Assembly: GCF_022179805.1 (NCBI RefSeq)
Contig: NZ_BPUO01000006.1
Span: 310,001-374,000 of the forward strand
Direction: 5' to 3'
From: Cupriavidus pauculus
Lineage (GTDB): Bacteria > Pseudomonadota > Gammaproteobacteria > Burkholderiales > Burkholderiaceae
Length of the DNA: 64,000 nucleotides
Positions 27,732-37,516 of the stretch are shown in pieces (positions within the stretch are counted from its first letter, which is position 1; each line of letters starts with the position of its first letter). Under the pieces are notes generated by a model. It worked only from the letters and a program-made list of their open reading frames with translations. It did no database searches and was not told the origin of the DNA. The translations under genes were made by a program, and so were the position numbers.

Positions 27732-28384
27732 CCATCCGCATCCTGTTGATCGACGACCATACGCTGTTCCGGTCAGGCATTCGCGCCCTGCTGCAACGGC
27801 AGCCCGATTTCGAGATCGTCGACGAAGCCGCCGACGGCGTGGAGGGCATCAAGCGCGCCAAGCAGCACCGGCCTGACGTGATCCTGCTGGACCTGAACAT
27901 GCCCGGCCTGTCCGGCCTGGAGGCACTGCAATTACTGGTGGAGGATTTGCCTGACAGCGCCGTGATCGTGCTGACGGTGTCGGAGGAAGCCGAGGAACTG
28001 GCCACTGCATTGCGCAGCGGCGCGCGCGGCTACCTGCTCAAGAATATCGAGACCGAAGCACTGACCAGCGCCATCCGGCGCGCGGCGGCCGGCGAGCCGG
28101 TGATCTCGGAGGGCATGACCGCGAAGCTGGTGCAGCAGTTTCGTGCGCCCAGTGTGCCGGCCACCGCGGCAACTCGCGGCCAGGACGGCGCGCCGCTGAC
28201 CACGCGTGAGCGCGACATCGTGCAGGGACTGGTACGGGGGGAAAGCAACAAGGAAATCGCGCGCGAGCTGGGCGTGGCGGAGTGCACCGTGAAGATTCAC
28301 GTGCAGAACATCCTCAAGAAGCTCCACCTGGCCAGCCGCGTGCAGGTGGCGGTCTACGCCGTCGAGCACGGGCTGGCCGGATAA
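27728..28384 (+). CDS. narL: Nitrate/nitrite response regulator NarL
   Basis: The 218-residue protein has a receiver domain with acidic pocket Asp9-Asp10 and phospho-acceptor Asp55 in ILLDLNMPG. A LuxR-type helix-turn-helix follows: LTTRERDIVQGLVRGESNKE and AECTVKIHVQNILKKL. It is the DNA-binding partner of NarX; phosphorylated NarL binds heptamers in target promoters. It overlaps narX as ATGA, so both are translated from one mRNA. It ends 19 bp from the convergent rpiA gene. Confidence 0.96.
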   Translation: MTIRILLIDDHTLFRSGIRALLQRQPDFEIVDEAADGVEGIKRAKQHRPDVILLDLNMPGLSGLEALQLLVEDLPDSAVIVLTVSEEAEELATALRSGARGYLLKNIETEALTSAIRRAAAGEPVISEGMTAKLVQQFRAPSVPATAATRGQDGAPLTTRERDIVQGLVRGESNKEIARELGVAECTVKIHVQNILKKLHLASRVQVAVYAVEHGLAG

Positions 28385-28403
28385 CCGCGCCAGCCCCGTT
28401 GGC

Positions 28404-29090
28404 TTAGTAGTCGGTGCGCTGGACGCCGTTCTCGGTGCCCAGCAGCAGCACATTGGCGCCGCGCAGCGCGAACAGGCCCACCGTCACCACGCCCGGCAAC
28501 TGGTTGACGCGCTGCTCCAGGCCCTTGGGATCGTCGATCTTCAGGCCGGTCACGTCGAGAATCACGTTGCCGTTGTCGGTCTTGTAGATACCGCCTTCCT
28601 TGGTCATGCGCAGGCGCGGCTGGCCGCCCAGCGCGGCGAGCTGGCGAGCCACGGCAGCACGTGCCATGGGAATCACCTCGACCGGCAGCGGGAACGTGCC
28701 CATGACCGGCACCAGCTTGCTGCCATCGGCGATACAGACGAAGCGTTCGGCCACGGCAGCCACGATCTTCTCGCGCGTCAGCGCACCGCCGCCACCCTTG
28801 ATCATCGCGCCCGAGGCATCGATCTCGTCGGCACCGTCGACATAGACCGGAATGGTGTCCACCTCGTTGAGGTCCAGCACCTTGAAGCCGTGCTGCTGCA
28901 GGCGGCGCGTGGATGCCTCGGAACTGGACACGGCGCCACTGAACCGCTCCTTGAACGCCGCGACGGCGTCGATGAAGAGATTGGCGGTGGAGCCCGTGCC
29001 GACACCAAGAACGGCACCTTCGGGCACTTCCTGCTTCACATAGTCCGCGGCGGCTTGCGCGACCAGCGCCTTGAGTTCATCCTGAGTCAT
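28404..29090 (-). CDS. rpiA: Ribose-5-phosphate isomerase A
   Basis: The 228-residue protein has the RpiA hallmarks [16 protein letters not shown] (phosphate binding), [19 protein letters not shown], which carries the catalytic Lys, and PVEVIPMA. It converts ribose 5-phosphate and ribulose 5-phosphate in the pentose phosphate pathway. Transaldolase lies on the other side of a group II intron in divergent orientation, so two enzymes of the same pathway flank the intron. The intron ends about 18 bases before the start codon, in the presumed 5' leader; no clear ribosome binding site lies in the 3' exon remnant. Confidence 0.97.
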   Translation of the reverse strand: MTQDELKALVAQAAADYVKQEVPEGAVLGVGTGSTANLFIDAVAAFKERFSGAVSSSEASTRRLQQHGFKVLDLNEVDTIPVYVDGADEIDASGAMIKGGGGALTREKIVAAVAERFVCIADGSKLVPVMGTFPLPVEVIPMARAAVARQLAALGGQPRLRMTKEGGIYKTDNGNVILDVTGLKIDDPKGLEQRVNQLPGVVTVGLFALRGANVLLLGTENGVQRTDY

Positions 29091-29155
29091 GACAACGGGG
29101 TGAATTGCGTTGGGGGAGGGTAGGAGGAGACCATTACTGGTCTCCTCCCCCCTAA

Positions 29156-29189
29156 GAACCGTACGTGCGAGTTTCCCCGCATACGGCTC
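29156..29189 (-). ncRNA. Group II intron domain V
   Basis: Read on the minus strand, this 34-base element begins GAGCCGTATGCG, has a GGAAAC-type turn and ends GCACGTACGGTTC. The ends pair (GAGCCGTA with TACGGTTC) and the inner arms (TGCG with CGCA) close a tetraloop-like turn. This is the catalytic core hairpin of bacterial group II introns and the most conserved part of the ribozyme. The domain VI-like hairpin follows at once. Confidence 0.9.
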
Positions 29190-29205
29190 AAGCCTTTACT
29201 AAATG

Positions 29206-30906
29206 TCAATCAAACATCGGCTTCACAACAGCTCGACCGTGATGGTGTACTTGGACATGACAATCGGGATGCAACAGCACGCGATTTCCTAGAGCATCCG
29301 ACCCCTTGTAGGTACGGAGAATAATATGGTGGTCATGCCACCCCGTCTCTTTGGTTATCTTGCACTGACACACCGCACATAAGCCTCGCTGGTCGACATA
29401 CAACTTGATCCACTGCTTCCGGTACGCCATGTTTTCCAACAGGCGATCCTGCCGCAGTTTCTCGCCGTACATCTCCTGCGCTGGATCGAAGGGATTGAAG
29501 TCCCCGCGAATCTTCTTATGCCGCTGAATCGGTGTCCCCGCAAGGGAATACAACTCGATCCATTGGCGATTGCCATCCTTATCTACTGCTGTGGTTCCAA
29601 ACACCCAGTTCCGTTCACCAACGGATGCAAAATACTTTTTGCGCACCCATTCGGTGTTCTTTCCTCGATGCCGCCGCTTCGCCCACCGCCATAGCGCCCG
29701 GAAGATCCGGTGCTCCATTTTGGTGTACGTCACCTTCGCTACCACTGGGCGGTGATACTGCGCCCAGCCCCTTAGCATCGGGTTCAGCAGTCGAATCAAA
29801 TCCTCCTGCTTCACCGTCTTGTGGGTACTGATGACCTCCTTCACCTTGCGATAGAACGTTTGCACGTTCTTCTTGCTCGGCTTAATAAGCAGCGTTCCCG
29901 AGTACTTCCGGAAATTCCACCCAAGAAAGTCAAAGCCGTCAGCGATGTTGACGATCTGCGTTTTCTCCGTGGACAGCGTCAGTCCCCGTACTGCTAAGAA
30001 CTGTTCCACCCACGGTTTCACTTCGTTCTCTAACACCTCCGGCGTACTGCCGGTGATCACGAAGTCGTCCGCGTACCGCACCACGTTCACCTTCAGCCTC
30101 TTCGTGCCGGCGACACCTAGCTTGATCTCTAGAGACTTCGCCAGTTGTCGTTCCAGCCCGTTCAGCGCCACGTTTGCCAGGGTCGGGGAGATGATGCCTC
30201 CCTGTGGTGTTCCGGCTTCGGTCGCCTGAAACTGGCCCTGAAATACCACGCCAGCTTTCAACCACTTCCGAAGGATTGCCTTGTCCATCAGGACATTGCG
30301 CTCCAGCCAGTCGTGACTGATATGGTCAAAGCAGCCTTTGATGTCAGCTTCCAGCACCCATTGAGCCGAGGCCTTTTGGGATAGGGAGATAAATAACTGC
30401 GACATCGCATCCGCCGTGCAACGATTGGCCCGAAACCCGTAGGAGTTCGGATCGCTCGTCCCTTCGGACACCGGTTCCAGCGCCAGCAAATACAGCGCTT
30501 GCATGGCGCGGTCCCGCATGGTCGGGATACCCAGCGGGCGTTCCTTTCCATTGGCTTTAGGAATAAAGACCCTCCGTAATGGCATGGGCCGATACCCCCG
30601 ACGCTTCAACCGCCCAATGGCTTCCCACCGGGTTTCAGGCGAGTCCCACTTCACGCGATCTACACCTGCCGTTCGCGCACCTTGGTTCGCCGTCACTCGT
30701 CGTACCGCCGATGCCTTGGCGGAGAACGAGCGGGTCAGTGACCGTTGCAAGGCTTTCACCCTGCGCCAATCTCTGTCCTGTGTTGCCTTCGCAATTCGAA
30801 TCTGCATTGCTCGAACATTCCGTTCGACGCGGCGCCAATTGATGTCGCCCCATCGCTGCGGAATGCCGGAGGGCGCAGATTCATCCTTGCGGATCAATGA
30901 TTCCAT
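29206..30906 (-). CDS. ltrA: Group II intron reverse transcriptase/maturase with HNH endonuclease
   Basis: The 566-residue protein has reverse transcriptase motifs (RRVFIPKANGKERPLGIPT, GTPQGGIISPTLAN, and YADDFVITG with the catalytic Asp pair), then a maturase X domain (NPMLRGWAQYHRPVV), then a C-terminal HNH nuclease (CAVCQCK, WHDHHI, LHPDCHVQVHH). It helps intron splicing and target-primed mobility: the HNH cuts the second target strand and reverse transcription starts there. All catalytic residues are present, so it looks intact and possibly active. The start is supported by AGGAG seven bases upstream. It lies in intron domain IV. Confidence 0.97.
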   Translation of the reverse strand: MESLIRKDESAPSGIPQRWGDINWRRVERNVRAMQIRIAKATQDRDWRRVKALQRSLTRSFSAKASAVRRVTANQGARTAGVDRVKWDSPETRWEAIGRLKRRGYRPMPLRRVFIPKANGKERPLGIPTMRDRAMQALYLLALEPVSEGTSDPNSYGFRANRCTADAMSQLFISLSQKASAQWVLEADIKGCFDHISHDWLERNVLMDKAILRKWLKAGVVFQGQFQATEAGTPQGGIISPTLANVALNGLERQLAKSLEIKLGVAGTKRLKVNVVRYADDFVITGSTPEVLENEVKPWVEQFLAVRGLTLSTEKTQIVNIADGFDFLGWNFRKYSGTLLIKPSKKNVQTFYRKVKEVISTHKTVKQEDLIRLLNPMLRGWAQYHRPVVAKVTYTKMEHRIFRALWRWAKRRHRGKNTEWVRKKYFASVGERNWVFGTTAVDKDGNRQWIELYSLAGTPIQRHKKIRGDFNPFDPAQEMYGEKLRQDRLLENMAYRKQWIKLYVDQRGLCAVCQCKITKETGWHDHHIILRTYKGSDALGNRVLLHPDCHVQVHHHGRAVVKPMFD

Positions 30907-30953
30907 GCTGCTCTCCTATCTTGAGGACTTCCCCAAACAGCAGAGACAACATG

Positions 30954-30984
30954 CCCCTTGAGGGGACATATTGCCCCTCAAGGG
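30954..30984. repeat. Inverted repeat in intron domain IV
   Basis: CCCTTGAGGGG (30955-30965) and CCCCTCAAGGG (30974-30984) are exact reverse complements around an eight-base loop, just upstream of the maturase gene. It is probably a stem of intron domain IV, where the maturase is known to bind in related introns. Confidence 0.6.
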
Positions 30985-32068
30985 AAGAAAAATTAAACAA
31001 GCGAGTTCAGTCAGCCGTCTTGCGACGAAAGACCAGTTGGAAGTCTGCCCGCTTTCGCGTGGGATGATGTTTCAACCCCTATCCGGACCATTACAGTCCG
31101 ACGTTCGCTTTCTCCAACCTCCCATACCCGCACAACCAACAGCGTCCCTTACGGTTCGCCTGCCAAAGCCAAACTGCGCTCGGGCGGCTATACGGGCTTA
31201 CCACGTTCCCCACGCGTTACACGACTGGGTTAGGGTCTGCCTCTTCACCGGTGGTCAGCTGACGACGTGTCCCGAGTTTCCAGCGGGACATCCGACCACG
31301 TACCTTTTGGTTAGTGCCTAACAGCAGCTTTGGCACCGCACTACTCACGGCGTTTAACAGCAGTTTACTTACATTACCCATACCAGCCAGCCTAGCTCCT
31401 TGACCCCATCGCTGCTTGGGATCTCTGCGGCAGGACCTCACGGACCCAACGCACCCTTACGGGGGCTACATTGTCGGGAGAGCTTCACACCCCACCGTTA
31501 CCAGTGACGCATGTCTCCCTAGGCTACTACTAGTCGTATAGCAGGTTTGCTATCAGGGCGTCCTCGCGGACGAGCCCGATCCAAACAATAACGCGCGGAG
31601 CTTCCGCTCCGGTCCTCGCTTCCTTGCTTCATGGCCCCGTACTGCGGGCACCCGATGGCGGCAGTGCCTAGACTGCATACACCATCCCACAAGATTACGG
31701 CGGCCCCACTTCTGGGCCGGCACATTACTATTGCGTTGCGCCAACGATAGGCTGTTGGCACAACGAACCCCTTCCTTGCGAAAGGGGAATGAACGAACAG
31801 TCGCCCAAAGGCGAGCGTCCCCGCCTTTTGGGCAATGGCTGGTAGTGAGCCAGCAAAAGCAAGCTACTGGCCGATGTCCTGGCCTGAAAAGCAAACTCCA
31901 TGAGACGCCCCACGGCTTTACCGGCCGGGTTGGTCTTAGCAAGAAAATGGTTGGGGCTCATCCCCAACAAAGGTCGATGCGACGTGTCGCACGAAAACGC
32001 GTAGTGTAGCGGATCACGGGCAATCGCCAAGTATCGTCGGCGATTACCGCCCGGCGTCACGGTATCGG

Positions 32069-32096
32069 TTGCCGCCTCACGCCACGCCGTTACAAT
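32069..32096 (+). promoter_or_regulatory. Probable sigma-70 promoter of tal
   Basis: TTGCCG (32069-32074), a 16-bp spacer and TACAAT (32091-32096) lie about 60 bases before the tal start and outside the intron. The match is moderate. Confidence 0.45.
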
Positions 32097-32156
32097 GATC
32101 CATCCCCGGCTGCCTCACGCACCGCCTTCTTCCCTCTTCCAGACGGAACACAGATC

Positions 32157-33113
32157 ATGAACGCGCTCGAACAACTGAAGCAGTTCACCACGGTGGTTGC
32201 CGATACCGGCGACTTCCAGCTGATGAAGCAGTACACGCCGCAGGACGCGACCACCAATCCGTCGCTGATCCTCAAGGCCGTGCAGAAGCCCGAATACCGG
32301 CCGCTGCTGGAACAGGCCACGCGCGACCATCACGGGTCCGCCGGCATGGACGCCGTGATGGATCAGTTGCTGATCGCCTTCGGCTGCGAGATCCTGGCCA
32401 TCGTGCCGGGCCGCGTGTCGACCGAAGTCGACGCGCGCCTGTCGTTCGACACGCAGGCGACGGTGGACAAGGCCCGTCACCTGATCGGCCTGTACGAACA
32501 GCGCGGCGTGGCGCGTGAACGCGTGCTGATCAAGATCGCTTCGACGTGGGAAGGCATCAAGGCCGCCGAGATCCTGCAGCGTGACGGCATTCGCTGCAAC
32601 ATGACGCTGCTGTTCTCGCTGGCCCAGGCCGTAGCCTGTGCGGAAGCCGGTGCGCAACTGATCTCGCCGTTCGTCGGCCGTATTCTCGACTGGTACAAGA
32701 AGCAGGCCGGCGACAAGTGGGACGCCGACGCCAACGCCGGCGACAACGATCCCGGCGTGCGCTCGGTGCGCCAGATCTACGACTACTACAAGAAGTTCGG
32801 CTATGCCACCGAGGTCATGGGCGCCAGCTTCCGTGGCACCGGACAGGTCCTGTCGCTCGCGGGCTCCGACCTGCTGACCATCAGCCCCGAGCTGCTGGAA
32901 CAACTGGCGGCCAGCACGGCCACGGTGGAACGCAAGCTGTCGGTGGAGCAGGCGCAGGCCGCCAACATCGCGCGCATCGCCGCCGATGAAGCGGCGTTCC
33001 GCTGGCAGTTGAACGAGGATGCAATGGCCACCGAGAAGCTGTCGGAAGGGATTCGCCTGTTCGCGGCGGACGCGGTCAAGCTGGAAAAGCTGGTGGCGGA
33101 ACTGGCTGGCTGA
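32157..33113 (+). CDS. tal: Transaldolase
   Basis: The 318-residue protein matches the TalB-type family: [12 protein letters not shown] near the start and [10 protein letters not shown] (Lys126) carrying the Schiff-base lysine. It transfers a dihydroxyacetone group between sugar phosphates in the non-oxidative pentose phosphate pathway. It is divergent from rpiA, with the group II intron and a short promoter region between them. Length and motifs look intact. Confidence 0.96.
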   Translation: MNALEQLKQFTTVVADTGDFQLMKQYTPQDATTNPSLILKAVQKPEYRPLLEQATRDHHGSAGMDAVMDQLLIAFGCEILAIVPGRVSTEVDARLSFDTQATVDKARHLIGLYEQRGVARERVLIKIASTWEGIKAAEILQRDGIRCNMTLLFSLAQAVACAEAGAQLISPFVGRILDWYKKQAGDKWDADANAGDNDPGVRSVRQIYDYYKKFGYATEVMGASFRGTGQVLSLAGSDLLTISPELLEQLAASTATVERKLSVEQAQAANIARIAADEAAFRWQLNEDAMATEKLSEGIRLFAADAVKLEKLVAELAG

Positions 33114-33171
33114 TTGCAGGCAACGCACCCCTCTCCGTCCTGGAGGGGGGAAACCAACCGGTAAGGTAACC

Positions 33172-33915
33172 TCAGGTCGCGTCCTGCGGCCACAGCATCG
33201 GCAGGCATTCTCCTGCCGCGGCTGGCACCATCAGATCCGCTGTTGCGTCGAGCGCCGAAGGCTGCGGATTGACCACGATGACGCGGGCGCCATGCTCCTT
33301 GGCCAAGCCCGGCAAGGCCGCCGCCGGATACACCAGCCCCGACGTTCCCACGACCAGGCACAGGTCGCACGATTGCGCCGCGTGATCGGCACGAAATCGC
33401 GCCACGCGGGGCAAATCCTCGCCGAACCACACCACGCCGGGACGCATCATCGCGCCGCACAGCGAGCAATGCGGAGGCTCGCCGGGCACCGCGGGCGCGG
33501 TGTCGCAACGGCCGCAGCCGTCGAGCCATTTGTTGGCAAACAGATTGCCGTGCAGTTCCACCACGTGTTCACTGCCGGCCTGCTGATGCAGGCCGTCAAT
33601 GTTCTGGGTGACCAGCGTCAGCGATTTCTGTCTGGCCAGTGCCGTCAGCGCGTAGTGCGCGGGATTCGGCTTCGCGGCCGCCACCAGTTCGCGCCGATGC
33701 TCGTACCACTGCCACACCAGCGTCGGGTGGCGGCGGTACGCTTCCTCGGTTGCCAGTTCCTCCGGATCGAAACGCGCCCAGAGGCCGGTCAACGCATCGC
33801 GGAACGTCGGCACGCCAGACTCCGCCGAGATCCCCGCGCCAGTCAGCACGAAGATGTTCTGTGCGGCGTCGATCCAGTTGCGTGCCTGTTCCAGCGCGGC
33901 GGCGTCCACGACCAT
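33172..33915 (-). CDS. NAD-dependent protein deacylase, sirtuin family
   Basis: Starting at ATG 33915 gives 247 residues; the upstream 13 codons overlap rlmB and are unlikely to be used. NAD-binding motifs are GAGISAESGVPTFRD (26-40) and TQNIDGLHQQAG, and the catalytic His lies in ELHGN. Zinc is bound by two Cys pairs, CGRC and CSLC. Sirtuins remove acyl groups from lysines and release nicotinamide and O-acyl-ADP-ribose. It starts two bases after the rlmB stop, so both are probably co-transcribed. Confidence 0.93.
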   Translation of the reverse strand: MVVDAAALEQARNWIDAAQNIFVLTGAGISAESGVPTFRDALTGLWARFDPEELATEEAYRRHPTLVWQWYEHRRELVAAAKPNPAHYALTALARQKSLTLVTQNIDGLHQQAGSEHVVELHGNLFANKWLDGCGRCDTAPAVPGEPPHCSLCGAMMRPGVVWFGEDLPRVARFRADHAAQSCDLCLVVGTSGLVYPAAALPGLAKEHGARVIVVNPQPSALDATADLMVPAAAGECLPMLWPQDAT

Positions 33916-33917
33916 GG

Positions 33918-34655
33918 TTACTTCCGGCGCTGTCGCACCGCCTCGTACAGGCACACGCCGCTGGCCACGGAAACATTGAGGCTTTCCACGCCACCAGCCA
34001 TCGGCAGCGCTACCAGTTCGTCGCAGGTTTCGCGCGTCAGGCGGCGCATGCCCTCGCCTTCCGCGCCCATCACGATTGCGGTCGGGCCCTTCAGGTCGAT
34101 GTCGTAGAGCGATTTTTCGGTGCCGTCGGCGGTACCCACCACCCAGATGCCGCGTTCCTGCAGTTCGCGCAGCGTGCGGGCCAGGTTGGTCACGGTGATG
34201 TAGGGCACGGTTTCGGCCGCACCGCTGGCAACCTTCGCCACGGTCGTGTTCAGGCCGACGCTGCGGTCCTTCGGCGCGATCACGGCGTGGGCGCCGGCAC
34301 CATCGGCCACGCGCAGGCAGGCGCCGAGGTTATGCGGGTCGGTGACACCGTCCAGCACCAGCAGCAGCGGCGTGCCTTCGATGCCGTCGAGCAGTTCGTC
34401 GAGGTTCAGCGCAAGCGACACGTCTTCGGCACGCGCCACCACGCCCTGGTGACGGTCGGTGCCGGCCATGCCGCGCAGGCGGTCGGCATCCACGGGATGC
34501 AGCGTCACGCCATGACTTTCCGCCAGGCGGACGAAGTCAATCATGCGCCGATCCTTGCGGTTCGCTTCGATGTAGATATCGGACACGCTCTGCGCGTTCT
34601 GGCGCAGGCGTGCATTGACGGCGTGAAAGCCGATCAGGAGTTTGTGTTTGGCCAT
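33918..34655 (-). CDS. rlmB: 23S rRNA (guanosine-2'-O)-methyltransferase RlmB
   Basis: The 245-residue protein, starting with [17 protein letters not shown] at 34655, has an N-terminal ribosomal-protein-L30e-like substrate domain and a C-terminal SPOUT knot. Typical motifs are [29 protein letters not shown] and [15 protein letters not shown]. It methylates the 2'-oxygen of G2251 in 23S rRNA. The frame is open for seven codons upstream of the chosen start, but this start matches the family. It lies 45 bp after rnr, an association common in proteobacteria. Confidence 0.95.
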   Translation of the reverse strand: MAKHKLLIGFHAVNARLRQNAQSVSDIYIEANRKDRRMIDFVRLAESHGVTLHPVDADRLRGMAGTDRHQGVVARAEDVSLALNLDELLDGIEGTPLLLVLDGVTDPHNLGACLRVADGAGAHAVIAPKDRSVGLNTTVAKVASGAAETVPYITVTNLARTLRELQERGIWVVGTADGTEKSLYDIDLKGPTAIVMGAEGEGMRRLTRETCDELVALPMAGGVESLNVSVASGVCLYEAVRQRRK

Positions 34656-34700
34656 GGCGCGCATTGTACCCGCCATGGCCTCACGACAACGCCGATTTGC

Positions 34701-37313
34701 TTACCGCTTGCGCGCCGTCCGGCTCGATTTGCCGGCCGGCTTGGCAGCGGGCTTCTTGGCCGTCTTCAGATGCGACGGCTTCGGCTTGGCCGCGCGCTTG
34801 GCCGGCTTGCCGGCCGGCGGCGTTTTACGCGACGGATGCGCCGCATGCCCCACATTCGCCTGGCGCGGCTTGACCGGCGTGATCACGGCTTCAAACACCG
34901 GTTGCTCTTCGATCACACGATCAAGCGTTTCGTCGAACGACTCCTCGGGCTTCGACGTACCGCCAAGCAGTGCGGCAAGCTGCCGCCCCTTCTTGCGCGC
35001 CGGCACCGCGTGGGCGGCCGGAACACGCGGTTGCTCGGGGGCGCCAGCGCGACCGCGCAGCGTCTTGGCGGACGGCTCCTGCACCAGGCGGAAGTCGATC
35101 TTGCGCGCATCGAGGTCGACGCGCGACACCTGCACGCGCACGCGATCGGTCAGCCGGTAGCGAATGCCCGTACGCTCGCCACGCAGTTCGTTGCGTGCCT
35201 CGTCGTACTGGAAGTAGTCGCTGCCCAGTTCGGTCACGTGGACCAGACCTTCGACATAGAGCTCGTCGAGCTGGACAAAGATGCCGAACGACGTGACCGC
35301 GCTGATCGTGCCCGCGAAATCGCTGCCGAGCTTGTCGCGCATGAAGTAGCACTTTAGCCAGGCTTCGACATCGCGCGATGCCTCGTCGGCCCGGCGCTCG
35401 TTGGCCGAGCAGTGCAGGCCAAGCTCGTCCCAGATGCCTTCGTCGCGCTTGGCGCGTGCAGCGGCGTTCTGGGCACGCTTCTCGGCATCGGCGGCCTGCA
35501 TGCGGCGCGCCTTCGGCGAGATCTGCGTGTTGAGTTCCGTCCCCGTGATAAAGGCTGGCCGGTACTTGGTGTGCGCCAGGATCGCCTTGATCGAACGGTG
35601 CACCAGCAAGTCGGGGTAGCGGCGAATCGGGCTCGTGAAGTGCGCGTAAGCCTCGTACGCCAGACCGAAGTGGCCGATGTTGTCGGGGCTGTAGACGGCC
35701 TGCTGCATCGAGCGCAGCAGCATCGTCTGCAGCATCGGCGCATCGGGACGCGACTTGATCTTGTCCATCACCTCGGCGTAGTCCGACGCCTGGGGCTTGT
35801 CCCCGCCGCCCAGCGACAGGCCGGACGTGCGCAAGAACTCGCGCAGGTTCTTCAGCTTTTCCTCGCTCGGACCCGCGTGGATGCGGTACAGCGCCGGATG
35901 CTTGAAGCGCTCCAGGAAGTCGGCCGCGCAGACGTTGGCCGTCAGCATGCACTCTTCGATCAGCCGGTGCGCGTCGTTGCGGGTGCGCGGCAGGATCTGC
36001 TCGATCTTGCCCTGCGCATTGCAGACGATGTAGGTCTCGGTGGTGTCGAAGTCGATCGCACCGCGAGCGCGGCGTGCCTTGAGCAGGACCTGAAACAGCT
36101 CGTACAGGTTCTGCAGGTGCGGCACCAGATCGGCGCGCTTGTGCGCCTCCGGACCCTTGGTGTTCGACAGGACGGCCCAGACCTCGTTATAGGTCAGGCG
36201 CGCCTTCGAGTGCATCACGGCCGGATAGAACTGGTAGCCCTTGAGCTCGCCCTTGGCGGTGATCACGGCGTCGCAGACCATGCACAGGCGATCGACCTGC
36301 GGGTTCAGCGAGCACAGGCCGTTCGACAGCTTTTCCGGCAGCATCGGAATCACGCGGCGCGGGAAATAGACCGACGTGGCACGGTCCAGCGCATCGCCGT
36401 CCAGCGGCGTACCGGGCCGCACGTAGTGCGACACGTCGGCAATGGCCACGATCAGGCGCCAGCCCTTGGCACGGCCGATCTTGACCGGCTCGCAGTACAC
36501 GGCATCGTCGAAGTCGCGCGCGTCTTCGCCATCGATCGTCACCAGCGAGATGTCGCGCAGGTCGATCCGGTGATCGAGGTCGGCCTCGCGAACTTCGTCG
36601 GGCAGCGCCTGTGCTTCCTTGGCGGCTGCCGCCGAGAACTCGTGTGGCACGCCGTACTTGCGCACGGCGATCTCGATTTCCATGCCGGGGTCGTCGATGT
36701 CGCCCAGCACTTCCACCACGCGGCCCACCGGCTGCACGTAGCGATCCGGCCATTCCACGAGTTCGACGCTGACCACCTGGCCCACGCGTGCCTTGCCCTG
36801 CGACTTTGGCGGAATCAGGATGTCCTGGCCAATGCGCTTGTCTTCGGGCGCCACCACCAGCACGCCGTTCTCGGACAGCAGGCGGCCGATGACGTAGCGG
36901 TTGGCGCGCTCCACGATCTCGACGATCTGCCCTTCCGGACGGCCGCGACGGTCGTAGCCCACCACGCGCACCTGGGCGCGGTCGTTATGCATCGCCTTCT
37001 GGAGTTCGCGCTCGGGCAGGAAGATATCGTCCTCGCCATCGTCGCGAATCAGGAAGCCAAAGCCGTCGCGGTGGCCCTGTACACGGCCCACGACGAAATT
37101 CGGTTGATGGGCCAGCTCGTAGCGGCCCTTGCGGTTCAGTTCGATCTGGCCGTCGCGTTCCATCGCGGCGAGCCGTTTCTGAAAACCGTCATGCTCCTTG
37201 CGCGTGACAGCCAGGGACTTGGCGATATCGCCAGCCGACAGGGGCGACCCCGAGGTTCTCAGTACGCCAAGGATTTCTTCCCGGCTTGGGATCGGATAGT
37301 TGTTCTGATTCAA
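34701..37313 (-). CDS. rnr: Ribonuclease R
   Basis: The 870-residue protein begins with a helix-turn-helix-like segment and two cold-shock domains, then the RNB catalytic domain with IDGEDARDFDDAVYCE, whose Asp cluster holds magnesium. An S1 domain follows (AGTISAVTSFGIFVQLDELY). The C-terminal 90 residues are a Lys/Arg/Ala/Pro-rich tail. RNase R degrades structured RNA from the 3' end, including rRNA and tmRNA-tagged messages. It is divergent from the tRNA-Leu gene and followed by rlmB. Confidence 0.97.
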   Translation of the reverse strand: MNQNNYPIPSREEILGVLRTSGSPLSAGDIAKSLAVTRKEHDGFQKRLAAMERDGQIELNRKGRYELAHQPNFVVGRVQGHRDGFGFLIRDDGEDDIFLPERELQKAMHNDRAQVRVVGYDRRGRPEGQIVEIVERANRYVIGRLLSENGVLVVAPEDKRIGQDILIPPKSQGKARVGQVVSVELVEWPDRYVQPVGRVVEVLGDIDDPGMEIEIAVRKYGVPHEFSAAAAKEAQALPDEVREADLDHRIDLRDISLVTIDGEDARDFDDAVYCEPVKIGRAKGWRLIVAIADVSHYVRPGTPLDGDALDRATSVYFPRRVIPMLPEKLSNGLCSLNPQVDRLCMVCDAVITAKGELKGYQFYPAVMHSKARLTYNEVWAVLSNTKGPEAHKRADLVPHLQNLYELFQVLLKARRARGAIDFDTTETYIVCNAQGKIEQILPRTRNDAHRLIEECMLTANVCAADFLERFKHPALYRIHAGPSEEKLKNLREFLRTSGLSLGGGDKPQASDYAEVMDKIKSRPDAPMLQTMLLRSMQQAVYSPDNIGHFGLAYEAYAHFTSPIRRYPDLLVHRSIKAILAHTKYRPAFITGTELNTQISPKARRMQAADAEKRAQNAAARAKRDEGIWDELGLHCSANERRADEASRDVEAWLKCYFMRDKLGSDFAGTISAVTSFGIFVQLDELYVEGLVHVTELGSDYFQYDEARNELRGERTGIRYRLTDRVRVQVSRVDLDARKIDFRLVQEPSAKTLRGRAGAPEQPRVPAAHAVPARKKGRQLAALLGGTSKPEESFDETLDRVIEEQPVFEAVITPVKPRQANVGHAAHPSRKTPPAGKPAKRAAKPKPSHLKTAKKPAAKPAGKSSRTARKR

Positions 37314-37329
37314 TTTTTCTCGAAACTAT

Positions 37330-37357
37330 TTGACAAACGTTTGACGGTCGCTATAAT
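37330..37357 (+). promoter_or_regulatory. Strong sigma-70 promoter of tRNA-Leu
   Basis: TTGACA (37330-37335) and TATAAT (37352-37357) are both perfect consensus hexamers separated by 16 bp. Transcription would begin about 37364, some 19 bases before the tRNA. Confidence 0.85.
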
Positions 37358-37382
37358 GGCCGCTTCGGTTGTTTCGACACCT

Positions 37383-37469
37383 GCCCAGGTGGCGGAATTG
37401 GTAGACGCACTAGGTTCAGGTCCTAGCGGTGGCAACACTGTGGAGGTTCGAGTCCTCTCCTGGGCACCA
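37383..37469 (+). tRNA. tRNA-Leu, anticodon CAG
   Basis: The acceptor arms GCCCAGG (37383-37389) and CCTGGGC (37459-37465) pair perfectly, followed by discriminator A and an encoded CCA (37467-37469). The anticodon stem CTAGG/CCTAG holds the loop TTCAGGT with anticodon CAG. A long variable arm and the T-arm GGTTCGAGTCC are present, as expected for a leucine tRNA of 87 bases. It reads CTG, a very frequent Leu codon in this GC-rich genome. Confidence 0.98.
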
Positions 37470-37481
37470 AGATTTAGCGAG

Positions 37482-37516
37482 AAACCCGCAACGCACGTTG
37501 CGGGTTTTTTGTTTTT
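37482..37516 (+). terminator. Rho-independent terminator of tRNA-Leu
   Basis: AACCCGCAACG (37483-37493) and CGTTGCGGGTT (37496-37506) form a perfect 11-bp stem with a two-base gap, followed by a T-rich tail to 37516. It lies 13 bases after the tRNA 3' end. Confidence 0.9.

Larger units (their letters stand above)
29109..31992 (-). mobile_element. Group II intron with encoded reverse transcriptase, inserted between rpiA and tal
   Basis: On the minus strand the element starts with GTGCG at 31992 and probably ends near CCCAAC at 29109. A 34-base domain V (29156-29189) and a domain VI-like hairpin (about 29112-29155) with an unpaired A close the 3' side. The 5' exon bases next to the boundary fit base pairing: IBS1 GTTTTC (31998-31993) pairs with GGAAAC in a hairpin loop (31281-31276), and IBS2 CACTAC (32006-32001) pairs exactly with GTAGTG (31344-31339). 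The region before the reverse transcriptase gene is about 1.09 kb, longer than usual. The GC content is below that of flanking genes. The exact 3' end is uncertain. Confidence 0.88.
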
